From contig JAOLZA010000028.1 in assembly GCA_028343615.1 (NCBI GenBank), positions 1 through 34,511 of the forward strand: a stretch of 34,511 bases of DNA. Reading direction: 5' to 3'. Position numbers and translations under genes: made by a program. This DNA is from Verrucomicrobiota bacterium (GTDB lineage Bacteria; Verrucomicrobiota; Verrucomicrobiia; Limisphaerales; UBA1100). Below the pieces are notes generated by a model. The model worked only from the letters and a program-made list of their open reading frames with translations, did no database searches and was not told the DNA's origin. Shown here piece after piece: positions 17,400 through 25,116 of this stretch (its first letter is position 1; each line of letters starts with the position of its first letter).

Positions 17400-18821
17400 A
17401 TGAAAACACTTTCCCGTACTCTCATCGCTTGGTTGGTATTGGCCATGTTTGCCTCCGCCGCAGACCGGCCGAACATCGTCTTTTATTTCATCGATGATCT
17501 CGGCTGGACGGATGTGTCGTTTATGGGGTCAAAATATTATGAGACGCCGCACGTGGATCGTTTGGCACGGGAGGGTATGAAGTTTATGGATGCTTATGCT
17601 TGCGCTCCGAATTGTGCGCCGAGTCGGGCGTGCCTGATGAGCGGTTTGTATGGCCCAAGGCACGGTGTCTTCACGGTGGGTAATTCTGATCGGGGTCAGG
17701 CCAAGTTCCGCAAATTGATCCCCACAAAGAACACAACTGAATTGGCGGACAAATTTGTTACCGTTGCCGAGTCACTGCAGTCGGCCGGTTATGTGACAGC
17801 CACGATGGGTAAGTGGCATTTGGGATCTGATCCCACCAAGCAGGGGTTCGATGTGAACATTGCCGGTAAGCATTGGGGCAGCCCGAGTGGCGGTGGTTAT
17901 CATAGCCCGTACAATTATCCAAACCTCGTCAATAAGGAGAAGGGTGAGTACCTGACTGATCGGTTGGGGCAGGAGGCCTGTAAATTCATTGAGGTAAACA
18001 AGGATAAGCCATTTTTCCTCTACCTCACCCATTACGCCGTGCACACGCCCATTCAATCGAAACCCGAGTTAAAGGCGAAGTATCAGAAGAAGCCGACGGT
18101 TGGTGGACACACAAATGCGGCTTATGCAGGAATGATTGAAAGTATGGATGATAGTATTGGTGCGGTTCAGGCGACACTCAAACGCCTTAAACTAGATGAC
18201 AACACGATCGTGATTTTCTTTTCTGATAATGGGGGTCATGGGGGTGTGACTTCCAATGCGCCTTTGCGTGGCTCCAAGGGAATGCTGTACGAGGGCGGCA
18301 TTCGAGAACCATTAGTGGTCAAATGGCCGGGGGTGACTAAAGCTGGCAGTACCTGTAAAGAACCGGTAATTGGCGTGGATTTTTATCCCACCTTCTTGGA
18401 GTTGGCCGGTATTGATCGCCCCAAAAATCTTAAACTCGATGGCTTGAGTTTAGTACCCTGTCTCAAGGATGATTCTGCTTCTTTGAGTAGGAAGGCGCTT
18501 TATTGGCATTTCCCCTGTTATCTTCAGGGTTACACGCCAAGGCATGGGCCATTTCGTACGACCCCCGCTGCAGCCATTCGCATGGGTGACTGGAAATTAA
18601 TCGAGTTCTTCGAGGACGGTGCCTTGGAGTTATATAATTTGAAGAAGGATCTGAGCGAAGAGAACAACCTCGTGCAAAAAATGCCGGAAAAAGCAAAAGA
18701 ACTTCATGTGGCCATGCTCAAGTGGCGCAAAGCAACAAAGGCACCGGTGCCGACGGAAAAGGAGCCGAAGTACGACCCAAACGCAAAGTTTAGCCCTCCT
18801 AATCGGGGCAAAGGGAAATAG
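17400..18821 (+). CDS. Secreted S1-family sulfatase (sulfatase 2)
   Basis: 473 residues with a signal peptide (MKTLSRTLIAWLVLAMFASA). Catalytic features: IDDLGWTD at 31-38, formylglycine site C72-A-P-S-R76, GKWHLG, THYAVH histidine motif, FSDNGGHGG and KGMLYEGGIREP. This pattern belongs to the arylsulfatase-A/N-acetylgalactosamine-6-sulfatase-like part of family S1; the substrate is not determined. The C-terminus is Lys/Pro-rich (PNAKFSPPNRGKGK). It is transcribed divergently from the flavoprotein. No clear ribosome-binding site precedes the ATG. Sulfatase 3 follows after about 50 bp, so the two are probably cotranscribed and might act in sequence on one sulfated glycan. Confidence 0.93.
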   Translation: MKTLSRTLIAWLVLAMFASAADRPNIVFYFIDDLGWTDVSFMGSKYYETPHVDRLAREGMKFMDAYACAPNCAPSRACLMSGLYGPRHGVFTVGNSDRGQAKFRKLIPTKNTTELADKFVTVAESLQSAGYVTATMGKWHLGSDPTKQGFDVNIAGKHWGSPSGGGYHSPYNYPNLVNKEKGEYLTDRLGQEACKFIEVNKDKPFFLYLTHYAVHTPIQSKPELKAKYQKKPTVGGHTNAAYAGMIESMDDSIGAVQATLKRLKLDDNTIVIFFSDNGGHGGVTSNAPLRGSKGMLYEGGIREPLVVKWPGVTKAGSTCKEPVIGVDFYPTFLELAGIDRPKNLKLDGLSLVPCLKDDSASLSRKALYWHFPCYLQGYTPRHGPFRTTPAAAIRMGDWKLIEFFEDGALELYNLKKDLSEENNLVQKMPEKAKELHVAMLKWRKATKAPVPTEKEPKYDPNAKFSPPNRGKGK

Positions 18822-18873
18822 AAGAAGAAATGAGTTTGCCTGATAGGCTGTCTTGCGCGAACATCGCGAATCC

Positions 18874-20358
18874 ATGAAACTTTCTGTAATTCACTCGTTG
18901 GGCCGGCTGTTGCTGGTGATTCTCTTGGCTGCGCCTGTTCTTTCCCGCGCGGCGGACAAACCGAATCTATTATTTATCTTCGCCGATGATATGTGCTACG
19001 AGACCATCGGGGCACTGGGATTGACGGATATTGATACGCCCAATCTGGACCGGCTCGTGAAGCGTGGCACCACCTTTACTCGTGCCTACAATATGGGTTC
19101 ATGGAGTGGTGCGGTGTGTGTAGCCAGTCGGCACATGCTGATCACAGGTCGTTATATCTGGCGCGCGGAACAGGCTTCCAATCTTTGGGGTGGTCGGCGC
19201 AAGGGCAAAGGGAAACCTTCGCCAAATGAGGAAGCAAAACAGCAGGAGTTTGATGGGCTATGGCCGCAGGTGCTAAAGCGTCAAGGCTACCAGACTTTCT
19301 TTACCGGCAAATGGCATATCCGCGCTAAGGCTGATGAAGCCTTTGAGGTGGCCCGCAACATCCGGCCCGGTATGCCCAACCAAACTGCTGCCGGATACAA
19401 CCGGCCGTTGCCCGGCAAACCCGATCCGTGGAGTCCCTACGACAAGAAGTTTGATGGTTTCTGGAAAGGTGGCAAACACTGGAGTGAAATTGTAGCCGAT
19501 GACACCATTGATTTTCTGGGCATGGCCAAGAAGGATAAACGGCCCTTTTTCATGTATGTTGCTTTTAATGCACCGCACGATCCACGTCAGGCGCCCAAGG
19601 AATACGTCGATAAATATCCTCTGAGCCGCATCAAGGTGCCGAAGAATTATCTGGCTGAATATCCCTACAAGGAAGGAATGAAGTCCGGCAAAAATTTGCG
19701 GGATGAAAAACTGGGGCCTTTTCCCCGTACTGAACACGCGGTGAAAGTTCACCGTCAGGAATATTACGCCATCATCACGCATCTGGATACGCAGGTGGGC
19801 CGTATTCTGGATTCGCTGGAGAAGAGTGGTCAGTCAAATAATACTTACATCTTTTTCAGCGCCGACCATGGGTTGGGCGTTGGGCATCATGGCCTATTTG
19901 GAAAACAGAACCTGTATGAGCACAGCACGCGAGTGCCTTTCCTCGCGGTGGGTCCGGGTATCAAGTCGGGTGCTACGATTGATGCTCCTATTTACCTGCA
20001 GGACATCCACGCCACTACCTTGGAACTAGCCGGAGCCAAGCAGTCCGATAAGGTGGAGTTTCACAGTATTATGCCGCTTTTGCGCGGTAAGGCTAAAAAA
20101 CATGCCTACGATGCCATTTACGGCGCCTATCTGGATGCCCAACGCAGCGTGACCATGGATGGTTATAAGCTCATTCTTTATCCCAGCTTACAGAAGAAGC
20201 GTCTCTATAATATCATTGAGGATCCTCTGGAAATGAAAGATCTAGCGCATGATCCAAAACACGAGAAACGCATAGCTATTCTTTACAGTCGGTTGATCGA
20301 GCTGCAAAAGGAAATGGATGACAAGGTTGACCTGAAAGTTGCCTTTCCAAATATATAA
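18874..20358 (+). CDS. Secreted S1-family sulfatase (sulfatase 3, CVASR active site)
   Basis: About 494 residues from the ATG at 18874; an in-frame TTG at 18853 only adds MREHRES before the signal peptide. The signal peptide ends VLSRAA. The metal motif is ADDMCYE. The modification site is C82-V-A-S-R86, the C-x-A-x-R variant of the formylglycine consensus that maturases also accept. GKWHIR, NAPHDP and SADHGLGVGHHG (Asp-His instead of the usual Asp-Asn) and KQNLYEHSTRVP place it with the choline-sulfatase/heparan-type branch of S1 rather than with the other three copies. Likely a periplasmic or extracellular sulfate-ester hydrolase with a different positional specificity, which is inference. 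Confidence 0.92.
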   Translation: MKLSVIHSLGRLLLVILLAAPVLSRAADKPNLLFIFADDMCYETIGALGLTDIDTPNLDRLVKRGTTFTRAYNMGSWSGAVCVASRHMLITGRYIWRAEQASNLWGGRRKGKGKPSPNEEAKQQEFDGLWPQVLKRQGYQTFFTGKWHIRAKADEAFEVARNIRPGMPNQTAAGYNRPLPGKPDPWSPYDKKFDGFWKGGKHWSEIVADDTIDFLGMAKKDKRPFFMYVAFNAPHDPRQAPKEYVDKYPLSRIKVPKNYLAEYPYKEGMKSGKNLRDEKLGPFPRTEHAVKVHRQEYYAIITHLDTQVGRILDSLEKSGQSNNTYIFFSADHGLGVGHHGLFGKQNLYEHSTRVPFLAVGPGIKSGATIDAPIYLQDIHATTLELAGAKQSDKVEFHSIMPLLRGKAKKHAYDAIYGAYLDAQRSVTMDGYKLILYPSLQKKRLYNIIEDPLEMKDLAHDPKHEKRIAILYSRLIELQKEMDDKVDLKVAFPNI

Positions 20359-20403
20359 CCACCCTTCATGTGCGAGCCTGCTATGAATTCGTTTCGAGTA
20401 ATC

Positions 20404-20433
20404 AGGTGGTCATATAATTGCCCTTGACCGCCT
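20404..20433 (+). other. Inverted repeat before the glutathione peroxidase gene
   Basis: AGGTGGTC (20404-20411) and GACCGCCT (20426-20433) can pair with one G-T position around a 14-nt loop. No T-run follows, so it is not a classical terminator. It is the only structure seen in the 99-bp gap and could be an operator or a weak terminator for the sulfatase 2-3 transcript. Confidence 0.25.
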
Positions 20434-20457
20434 CGCTAATTCTTGGAAGCATTCGGA

Positions 20458-20988
20458 ATGAAGCCGATACTATTTGTTGCAACCTTCCTTTTGTCCTTGA
20501 GCCTGACAGCTGAAGATTCTCTCTATAATATTCCCATCAAGGATATAAACAACAAGGCCGCCAGCCTTAAGGCCCATAAAGGCAAAGTAATGCTGGTGGT
20601 CAATGTGGCTTCTCAGTGTGGTCTTACATCACAGTACAACCAGCTCCAGGCTGTTTATAAGAAATACGACGGTAAAGGTTTTACCGTGTGTGCTTTTCCC
20701 TGCAACCAGTTTGGCAGACAGGAGCCGGGTACCCTTGAGGAAATCAAAAAATTCTGCAGCTCAAAATACGATGTGAGCTTTCCTCTGTACGCCAAGATAG
20801 ACGTCAATGGTGAGGGAGCACATCCGCTGTACAAATCGCTGAAAAAACAAATTGGGCCGGCCAAGATTAGTTGGAATTTTGAGAAGTTTCTGGTCGGTAA
20901 GAATGGCAAGGTGTTGAAACGGTTTTCTCCGAGAACCAAACCCGATGCACCTGAAGTTATTAAAGCCATTGAGGCGGCACTCAAATAG
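20458..20988 (+). CDS. Secreted glutathione peroxidase-family protein
   Basis: 176 residues from the ATG at 20458; the TTG at 20443 only adds MEAFG. A signal peptide (MKPILFVATFLLSLSLTAED) directs it out of the cytoplasm. The family core is intact: NVASQCGLTSQY with peroxidatic C54, FPCNQFGRQEPG with C82 and Q84, and WNFEKFLV with W139/N140. It is a cysteine (not selenocysteine) enzyme; such bacterial members usually use thioredoxin-type reductants to reduce peroxides. Export suggests protection of the periplasm or of exported enzymes. GGAAG lies about 8 nt before the ATG. It is the first gene of the repeat-bearing region: element copy 1 starts just after its stop. Confidence 0.93.
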   Translation: MKPILFVATFLLSLSLTAEDSLYNIPIKDINNKAASLKAHKGKVMLVVNVASQCGLTSQYNQLQAVYKKYDGKGFTVCAFPCNQFGRQEPGTLEEIKKFCSSKYDVSFPLYAKIDVNGEGAHPLYKSLKKQIGPAKISWNFEKFLVGKNGKVLKRFSPRTKPDAPEVIKAIEAALK

Positions 20989-21003
20989 AGGAACCTCTTC
21001 CCC

Positions 21004-21275
21004 CCAGAATCCAATTGGGATAGTGTAGAAAAGAGTGTGATGTGTTTTGGGAATCGAACCCAACGAACATCGAATCCCCCGTTCTAGGGGAAATACAGCT
21101 ATCACACTGATCACTCAGAAAACCCTGAGAGACCCAATTCTCCCAATGTTCTTCCTATGTCTCAGTACTGTTGGGGTGTGGGATTCTTCGTTTGAGTGAA
21201 TCTCAGTGTTCTTCTGGGGAATTGGGGAGAACAGTCAGATTGAGTAGAGGATCCTCTGAACTTCTCTGAATCAGG
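21004..21275 (+). repeat. Intergenic structured element, copy 1 (most complete)
   Basis: This copy fills the 313-bp gap between the peroxidase and sulfatase 4. Modules in order: CCAATTGG palindrome (21011-21018); core H (21035-21107); module 2, hairpin CTCAG-AAAACC-CTGAG (21114-21129) and the following pyrimidine-rich stretch; module B with GATTC...GAATC (about 21170-21215); module C, with palindrome AGAGGATCCTCT (21246-21257) and the 17-nt motif TGAACTTCTCTGAATCA (21257-21273). Module 2 (TTCTCCCAAT) and module C (ATTGGGGAGAA) can also pair with each other. The sulfatase ATG is 28 nt after the 17-nt motif. Clear matches exist in five other gaps. Element identity and function are unknown to me. 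Confidence 0.85.
21035..21107 (+). other. Core H of copy 1: three-way-junction fold with T-arm-like hairpin
   Basis: Outer stem GTGTGAT (21035-21041) with ATCACAC (21101-21107), a 4-nt AGCT bulge, then GTGTT with AATAC. Inside are two arms: TTGGG-AATCGAA-CCCAA (5-bp stem, 7-nt loop, 21047-21063) and TCCCC-CGTTCTA-GGGGA (5 bp, 7 nt, 21075-21091). The first arm, read on the minus strand, is a textbook tRNA T-arm (GGGTTCGATTCCC). The fold comes from base complementarity I could see; whether it acts as RNA or DNA is unknown. Confidence 0.65.
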
Positions 21276-21301
21276 ATGGTGGGGTAGGATTATCTCAGGT
21301 A

Positions 21302-22669
21302 ATGAGAACTCTGATTCCAATTTTGATAGGTTTGTTACCCCTACAGGGGATGGCCGAATCAAAAAAATCTACTAAGCCAAACATCATCGTTATTATGCCG
21401 GATGATTCCGGTTATGGTAATTATTCCTGTTTCGGTAATCCCATCATAAAGACCCCAAATATCGATGCCCTTAAGAAACAAAGCTTGCTCTTAACACAGT
21501 ATCACAGCAGCGCAAGATGTTCTCCCAGCCGTGCTAAACTCATGAGTGGTCGCCATGAATTTATGGGCGGCGTCACGGATACCCGGCGTATGCGCGAGCG
21601 CTTGAGCCTGGATACGATCACGCTGCCGCAAGCTCTCAAAACAACCGGGTATGTCACTGGTTTTTTTGGCAAGTGGCACAATGGAAAAGAAGGGCCTTAC
21701 CGTCCCGAGAATCGCGGGTTTGATGAGAGCTGGTTTCACGAAAGTGGCTCAAGAATGGTAGCCAACATTTCTCATAATGGAAAAAAGGAGAAAATGGCTG
21801 GTACCTATGCTACCGATTTCTTTTTCAAAAAAGCGACAGAATGGATGGATGTTCAACGTAAGGCAAAGACACCCTTCTTCGTTTATCTTCCACCAAAATC
21901 CCCCCACGGTCCTTTTAAAGAGGATTCGAGTGACATGCCGAATGAAGACTATAAAAAGTTTCTCGGCACCCATCCGAATATGACCGTAAAGACTGCGAAG
22001 ATCTATTGGGAGGTTGAATACATTGACAGGCGTATCGGCGAGATGATCAAGCAACTCGAAGAGTGGGGGATCGCTGATGACACCTTATTCATCTTCATTG
22101 GAAGTGACAACGGCGCTTCGGGAGGCCAAGAGATACACAATGCAGGGATGAAAGGGCATAAGGGGCAACCGTATCAGGGCGGAACCAGGGTGCCTGCTTT
22201 CTTCAGATGGCCGGGCGGCGGTATTAAGGGTGGTTCGGAAAGCGCAGCGCTCATCAGCCAGATGGACATCATGCCGACCCTTCTGGAAATTACCGGCACC
22301 CCTATGACCGATCAGCTCAAGAAGCAGGTAGAGGGGCGCAGTCTTGTTCCCCTGCTTAAGAACCCGGCGACCGATTGGGAGGACGACCGGCATTTGGTTC
22401 ACCATGTTGGTGGCTGGGAACCGGGTGAGGCCGCCCAGTCGAAACACGCCAGAGTTTCAATCCAGAACAAACGATTCACTCTGGTGAATAACAAGAATGG
22501 GGAGGAGCTTTTCGACCTCAAGAACGACCCTGGTGAAACTAAAAATGTTATCAATGAATATCCCGAAGTAGTGGCTCAACTGCGTGCAGTATACGATAAA
22601 TGGTGGACCAGAATGCAACCGGGATTGGTGAACGAAGATGCCTACCAGCCACCCGATCATCTCAGGTAA
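21302..22669 (+). CDS. Secreted S1-family sulfatase (sulfatase 4)
   Basis: 455 residues with a signal peptide (MRTLIPILIGLLPLQGMAES). Catalytic features: PDDSGYGN at 33-40, formylglycine site C73-S-P-S-R77, GKWHNG, KSPHGP, GSDNGASGG and GHKGQPYQGGTRVP. It fits S1 sulfatases in length and motif order but differs from the other three in nearly every motif spacing, so it is not a recent duplicate of them. It lies between element copies 1 and 3. The 11-base sequence ATCTCAGGTAA occurs at both ends (21292-21302, overlapping the start codon, and 22659-22669, including the stop), as if the gene were a unit between short direct repeats. Only a weak AGG precedes the ATG. Confidence 0.92.
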   Translation: MRTLIPILIGLLPLQGMAESKKSTKPNIIVIMPDDSGYGNYSCFGNPIIKTPNIDALKKQSLLLTQYHSSARCSPSRAKLMSGRHEFMGGVTDTRRMRERLSLDTITLPQALKTTGYVTGFFGKWHNGKEGPYRPENRGFDESWFHESGSRMVANISHNGKKEKMAGTYATDFFFKKATEWMDVQRKAKTPFFVYLPPKSPHGPFKEDSSDMPNEDYKKFLGTHPNMTVKTAKIYWEVEYIDRRIGEMIKQLEEWGIADDTLFIFIGSDNGASGGQEIHNAGMKGHKGQPYQGGTRVPAFFRWPGGGIKGGSESAALISQMDIMPTLLEITGTPMTDQLKKQVEGRSLVPLLKNPATDWEDDRHLVHHVGGWEPGEAAQSKHARVSIQNKRFTLVNNKNGEELFDLKNDPGETKNVINEYPEVVAQLRAVYDKWWTRMQPGLVNEDAYQPPDHLR

Positions 22670-22775
22670 CTCAGAAAACACTGAGAGACCCAAGTCTCCC
22701 GGGAGATCTCACATATCTCGACACAGATTACACAGTTGTCTCCACGACTAATTTTCTGAACTTCTCTGAATCAGA
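22670..22775 (+). repeat. Intergenic structured element, copy 3 (internally shortened)
   Basis: It starts directly after the sulfatase 4 stop with module 2 (CTCAG-AAAACA-CTGAG, 22670-22685), lacks core H and module B, and continues with a segment X (GATTACACAGTTGT at about 22726) that recurs only in copy 6. It ends with the 17-nt motif TGAACTTCTCTGAATCA (22757-22773), identical to copy 1. The next ATG follows 37 nt later. Confidence 0.8.
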
Positions 22776-22810
22776 GTGGGGCATTTTTTTTAATCACCGT
22801 CTAATGAGTA

Positions 22811-23596
22811 ATGAAGAAACTGATTACTCTGAGTTCAATACTGTGCATCTGTGCGGTATTTTTTACGGTTGCAAAGGATAATTCGCCTTCCCCCTTCGCC
22901 GTAGGAAAAGAAGGAGCAAATCTTGCTAAGTTATCTCGTCTTATCAACAGCGCTGCCGTAGATAAATCCATCAAGCCCAGTGAATTTGGAAGTTTTGCAG
23001 TCGGTATGATCGGCGCCAAGAAGACCTGGCAGGCCTTTGCTGCGAAGGCTGGATTGGCCAAAGCTCGCGGCGTGTTTAACTGGGATACACACTTAGTCCT
23101 GTATGTTATTTTAAAGAAGAACACCAATCGTGTTGGCTTTCACAAATGGATCGAGCCTAAAAAAGGAACTGGAGAGCTTGTGTTCGAATTGAGCCTTATC
23201 GAGCCGGATTATCAAGATCGCTATCCCGCCCTTGTGCATGTGGTGAAAAGGGCTGATCTGAAGTCAGTGCAGTTCAGTTTTCGAACAGACAGTGGTGAAC
23301 ATCTTCAGAAGCTCGGGATGATCAATCTGAAACAGTCACCCGTTAAGGAGGCGAGTACGGTGCCGACCCCATTGTTTTCCCCCCACGATGTATCAGGAGA
23401 TAAAATGGAATTGCGTGGAGGGCTTTGGTATGTCAAAGGTGGGGCAAAGCCTTTCTCAGGCAGGGTGACTTTGTGGGCTCCCGGGCATGGCAATGAGATT
23501 GGACGTCAGGTGGTAAAAACCTACGTGAAGGGCAAGGAGCAAGGTAGTAAGGTATTTCGTATTATTGGCAAACAAGCTCCGAGACCAAACCGCTAG
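22811..23596 (+). CDS. Secreted hypothetical protein with C-terminal MORN/YwqK-like repeat
   Basis: 261 residues with a signal peptide (MKKLITLSSILCICAVFFTVA). The N-terminal 180 residues (NLAKLSRLINSAAVDKSIKPS..., VFNWDTHLVLYVILKK) match nothing I recognise. The C-terminal part (about 195-250; GLWYVKGGAKPFSGRVTLWAPG ... VKTYVKGKEQGSKVF) has the W-Y-x-x-G...PF-G-x-V / G-K-x-x-G rhythm of MORN_2 repeats found in YwqK-type and surface proteins. An exported binding or structural protein is likely; no catalytic motif is visible. It sits between element copies 3 and 4, with the 17-nt motif 37 nt before its ATG. Confidence 0.7.
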   Translation: MKKLITLSSILCICAVFFTVAKDNSPSPFAVGKEGANLAKLSRLINSAAVDKSIKPSEFGSFAVGMIGAKKTWQAFAAKAGLAKARGVFNWDTHLVLYVILKKNTNRVGFHKWIEPKKGTGELVFELSLIEPDYQDRYPALVHVVKRADLKSVQFSFRTDSGEHLQKLGMINLKQSPVKEASTVPTPLFSPHDVSGDKMELRGGLWYVKGGAKPFSGRVTLWAPGHGNEIGRQVVKTYVKGKEQGSKVFRIIGKQAPRPNR

Positions 23597-23609
23597 TTCA
23601 GGTAGTTTT

Positions 23610-23731
23610 TCTCTTTCTTCACTTGTGAGAGGGGTATGGTGTTCTTCGTTCCAATGAATCTCAGTGTCTCTCGTAGGAATTGGAAAGGGTAGTGGGATTG
23701 AGTTGAGGATCCCCTGAACTTCTCTTGAGCA
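23610..23731 (+). repeat. Intergenic structured element, copy 4 (modules B and C)
   Basis: Similar to copy 1 from the end of module 2 onward: TTCTTCGTT...AATGAATCTCAGTGT (module B, about 23641-23667), then GGAATTGGAAAGGGTAGT and GGATTGAGTTGAGGATCC, and a variant of the 17-nt motif at 23715-23731. Core H is absent. An ATG occurs 29 nt after the motif (23761), the same spacing as in copies 1 and 5, but it opens a 28-codon frame rather than the large gene. Confidence 0.75.
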
Positions 23732-23760
23732 AAAAAGAGAAATTATCTCGAGTGATAAAG

Positions 23761-23847
23761 ATGTTGATTACCATTACGGTAAATCTATCGGTTGTGGGGT
23801 GGCGGAGTATCAAATCTTGTGCAGGCGTGGTGGGAGGCTTAGGGTGA
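23761..23847 (+). CDS. Possible 28-codon leader ORF before the phosphoesterase
   Basis: ATG at 23761, 29 nt after the 17-nt motif of element copy 4. It reads MLITITVNLSVVGWRSIK... and stops at 23845-23847, five bases before the ATG of the next gene. The only support is the conserved motif-to-ATG spacing and the tight stop/start junction, which would allow coupled translation. It could equally be chance or the relic of an older gene start. Confidence 0.3.
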   Translation: MLITITVNLSVVGWRSIKSCAGVVGGLG

Positions 23848-23852
23848 GGGGC

Positions 23853-24869
23853 ATGAGGTATTTTCTTTTGATACTAGTGGTGGCGATGGGCCAATCCGTC
23901 TTGACGGCAGAAAAGATCCCTTCGGACGCTCAGAATCGTAAGAAAGTAAAGTCGTTCACCCTCGCGGTCTTGCCCGACACTCAATTTTACTGCGACACAC
24001 GACTGAAGCTCTCTAAAAAGTGGGGCAATGGAGACTTGCGCCGTTTCTTTTTCGAGCAAACCCGCTGGGTACGTGACAACCAGAAGCGACTCAATATTGC
24101 TTTTCTCGTTCACGAAGGAGATATCGTGCAGGCGGATGCACACGAGGAATGGGCCATCGCAAAGAAAGCCATGTCCGTATTGGACGGGAAAGTGCCCTAT
24201 TGCATGTGCCTAGGGAACCATGACATGGGTTTCAAAAAATCGGACAATAAGTATGGCGGCGATATCGCCGTTAACCGGACAACCCTTTTTAATAAATATT
24301 TTCCACGTGAGAAATTTGCCAAAAGAAAAGAGTTTGGTGGAACCTTTAATCCGGATCGCCATGACAATTCCTGGTACCACTTCGAAGCTACCGGGATGAA
24401 GTTTCTCATCGTCTCGCTCGAATGCAAACCGCGAAACGAAGTTTTAGTTTGGGCGAACAAAGTGGTCGCAAAGCACCCCGAGCATCGCGTCATCGTGCTC
24501 ACGCATGCCTACATGAGTGCGAATGGTCGCAGGATCGATAAATTGGGATATAAAATCAAAGGAAACGCCGGTGAAGAGATGTGGCAAAAATTGGTTAGCA
24601 AACATAAGAATATTTTCATGGTGCTTTGCGGGCATTCCTCCGGGGAAGCAGTGCTTACTTCTAAAGGTGATCATGGTAATCAGGTTCATCAGGTCTTGAG
24701 CGATTATCAACATTTGAACAACGGTGGAGAATCTTGGCTTCGTTATATGGTCTTTGATCCAAATGAGAACAAGATAAAGGTCTACACATACAACCCTGCG
24801 CTAGACAAATTTCGCAATAACCCATCCAGCCGGTTCGATTTGGAATACCCAATGATAAAGGGAGAATAA
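23853..24869 (+). CDS. Secreted calcineurin-like metallophosphoesterase
   Basis: 338 residues from the ATG at 23853, chosen because GAGGGG lies 2-6 nt upstream and a signal peptide follows (MRYFLLILVVAMGQSVLTAE); a GTG at 23799 would add 18 basic residues. Metal motifs in order: P-D42-T-Q44 (Gln replacing the usual His of D-x-H), HEGD90IVQ, GNH123D, THAY with H218, and CGH261. This set is typical of the metallophosphoesterases that many environmental bacteria secrete; the substrate (phosphodiester or phosphomonoester) is unknown. It lies between element copies 4 and 2. A weak homologue of no other gene in the window. Confidence 0.88.
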   Translation: MRYFLLILVVAMGQSVLTAEKIPSDAQNRKKVKSFTLAVLPDTQFYCDTRLKLSKKWGNGDLRRFFFEQTRWVRDNQKRLNIAFLVHEGDIVQADAHEEWAIAKKAMSVLDGKVPYCMCLGNHDMGFKKSDNKYGGDIAVNRTTLFNKYFPREKFAKRKEFGGTFNPDRHDNSWYHFEATGMKFLIVSLECKPRNEVLVWANKVVAKHPEHRVIVLTHAYMSANGRRIDKLGYKIKGNAGEEMWQKLVSKHKNIFMVLCGHSSGEAVLTSKGDHGNQVHQVLSDYQHLNNGGESWLRYMVFDPNENKIKVYTYNPALDKFRNNPSSRFDLEYPMIKGE

Positions 24870-24882
24870 ATCCGCCAGATTC

Positions 24883-25098
24883 ACAGATTCCAATTGGAAT
24901 AATGTAGATAACAGTGGGATGTGTTTTGGGAATCGAACCCAACGAACATCAAATCCCCAGTTTTCAGGGAAAATATAGCTATCACACTCATCTCACAGAA
25001 AACACTGAGAGACACAATTCTCCCAATGTTCTCCCTATGTCTAGAGTGATGTTGGTGTGTAGGATTCTTTGATTTGATGAATCTCAGTGTTTCTCAGG
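24883..25098 (+). repeat. Intergenic structured element, copy 2 (modules H, 2, B)
   Basis: Aligns with copy 1 from the CCAATTGG palindrome (24890-24897) through core H (24914-24987), module 2 (CTCACAG...CTGAGAG) and module B (GATTC...GAATC, 25063-25083). It is lost soon after TCTCAGTGTTTCTC near 25096. A 33-base block inside core H is identical to copy 1, 3.9 kb away. Module C is missing; instead the inverted cytochrome gene ends at 25117. Confidence 0.85.
24914..24987 (+). other. Core H of copy 2
   Basis: Same fold as in copy 1: outer stem GTGGGAT with ATCACAC (one mismatch), AGCT bulge, GTGTT with AATAT, identical T-arm-like hairpin TTGGG-AATCGAA-CCCAA, and a changed second arm TCCC-CAGTTTTCA-GGGA that still pairs. 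The fold tolerates the changes (AATAC to AATAT keeps pairing through G-T), a small hint of selection on structure. Confidence 0.6.
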
Positions 25099-25116
25099 AG
25101 ATGTTTTGAGGAAAGA

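Noticed and set aside
21035..21107. A tRNA gene on the minus strand (7-bp acceptor-like stem, perfect T-arm, 5-bp anticodon-like arm)
   Set aside because: There is no D-arm, five extra bases separate the T-arm from the 3' acceptor strand, the anticodon-like loop lacks T at position 33, and the segment is repeated in degenerate form. It is tRNA-like, not a working tRNA.
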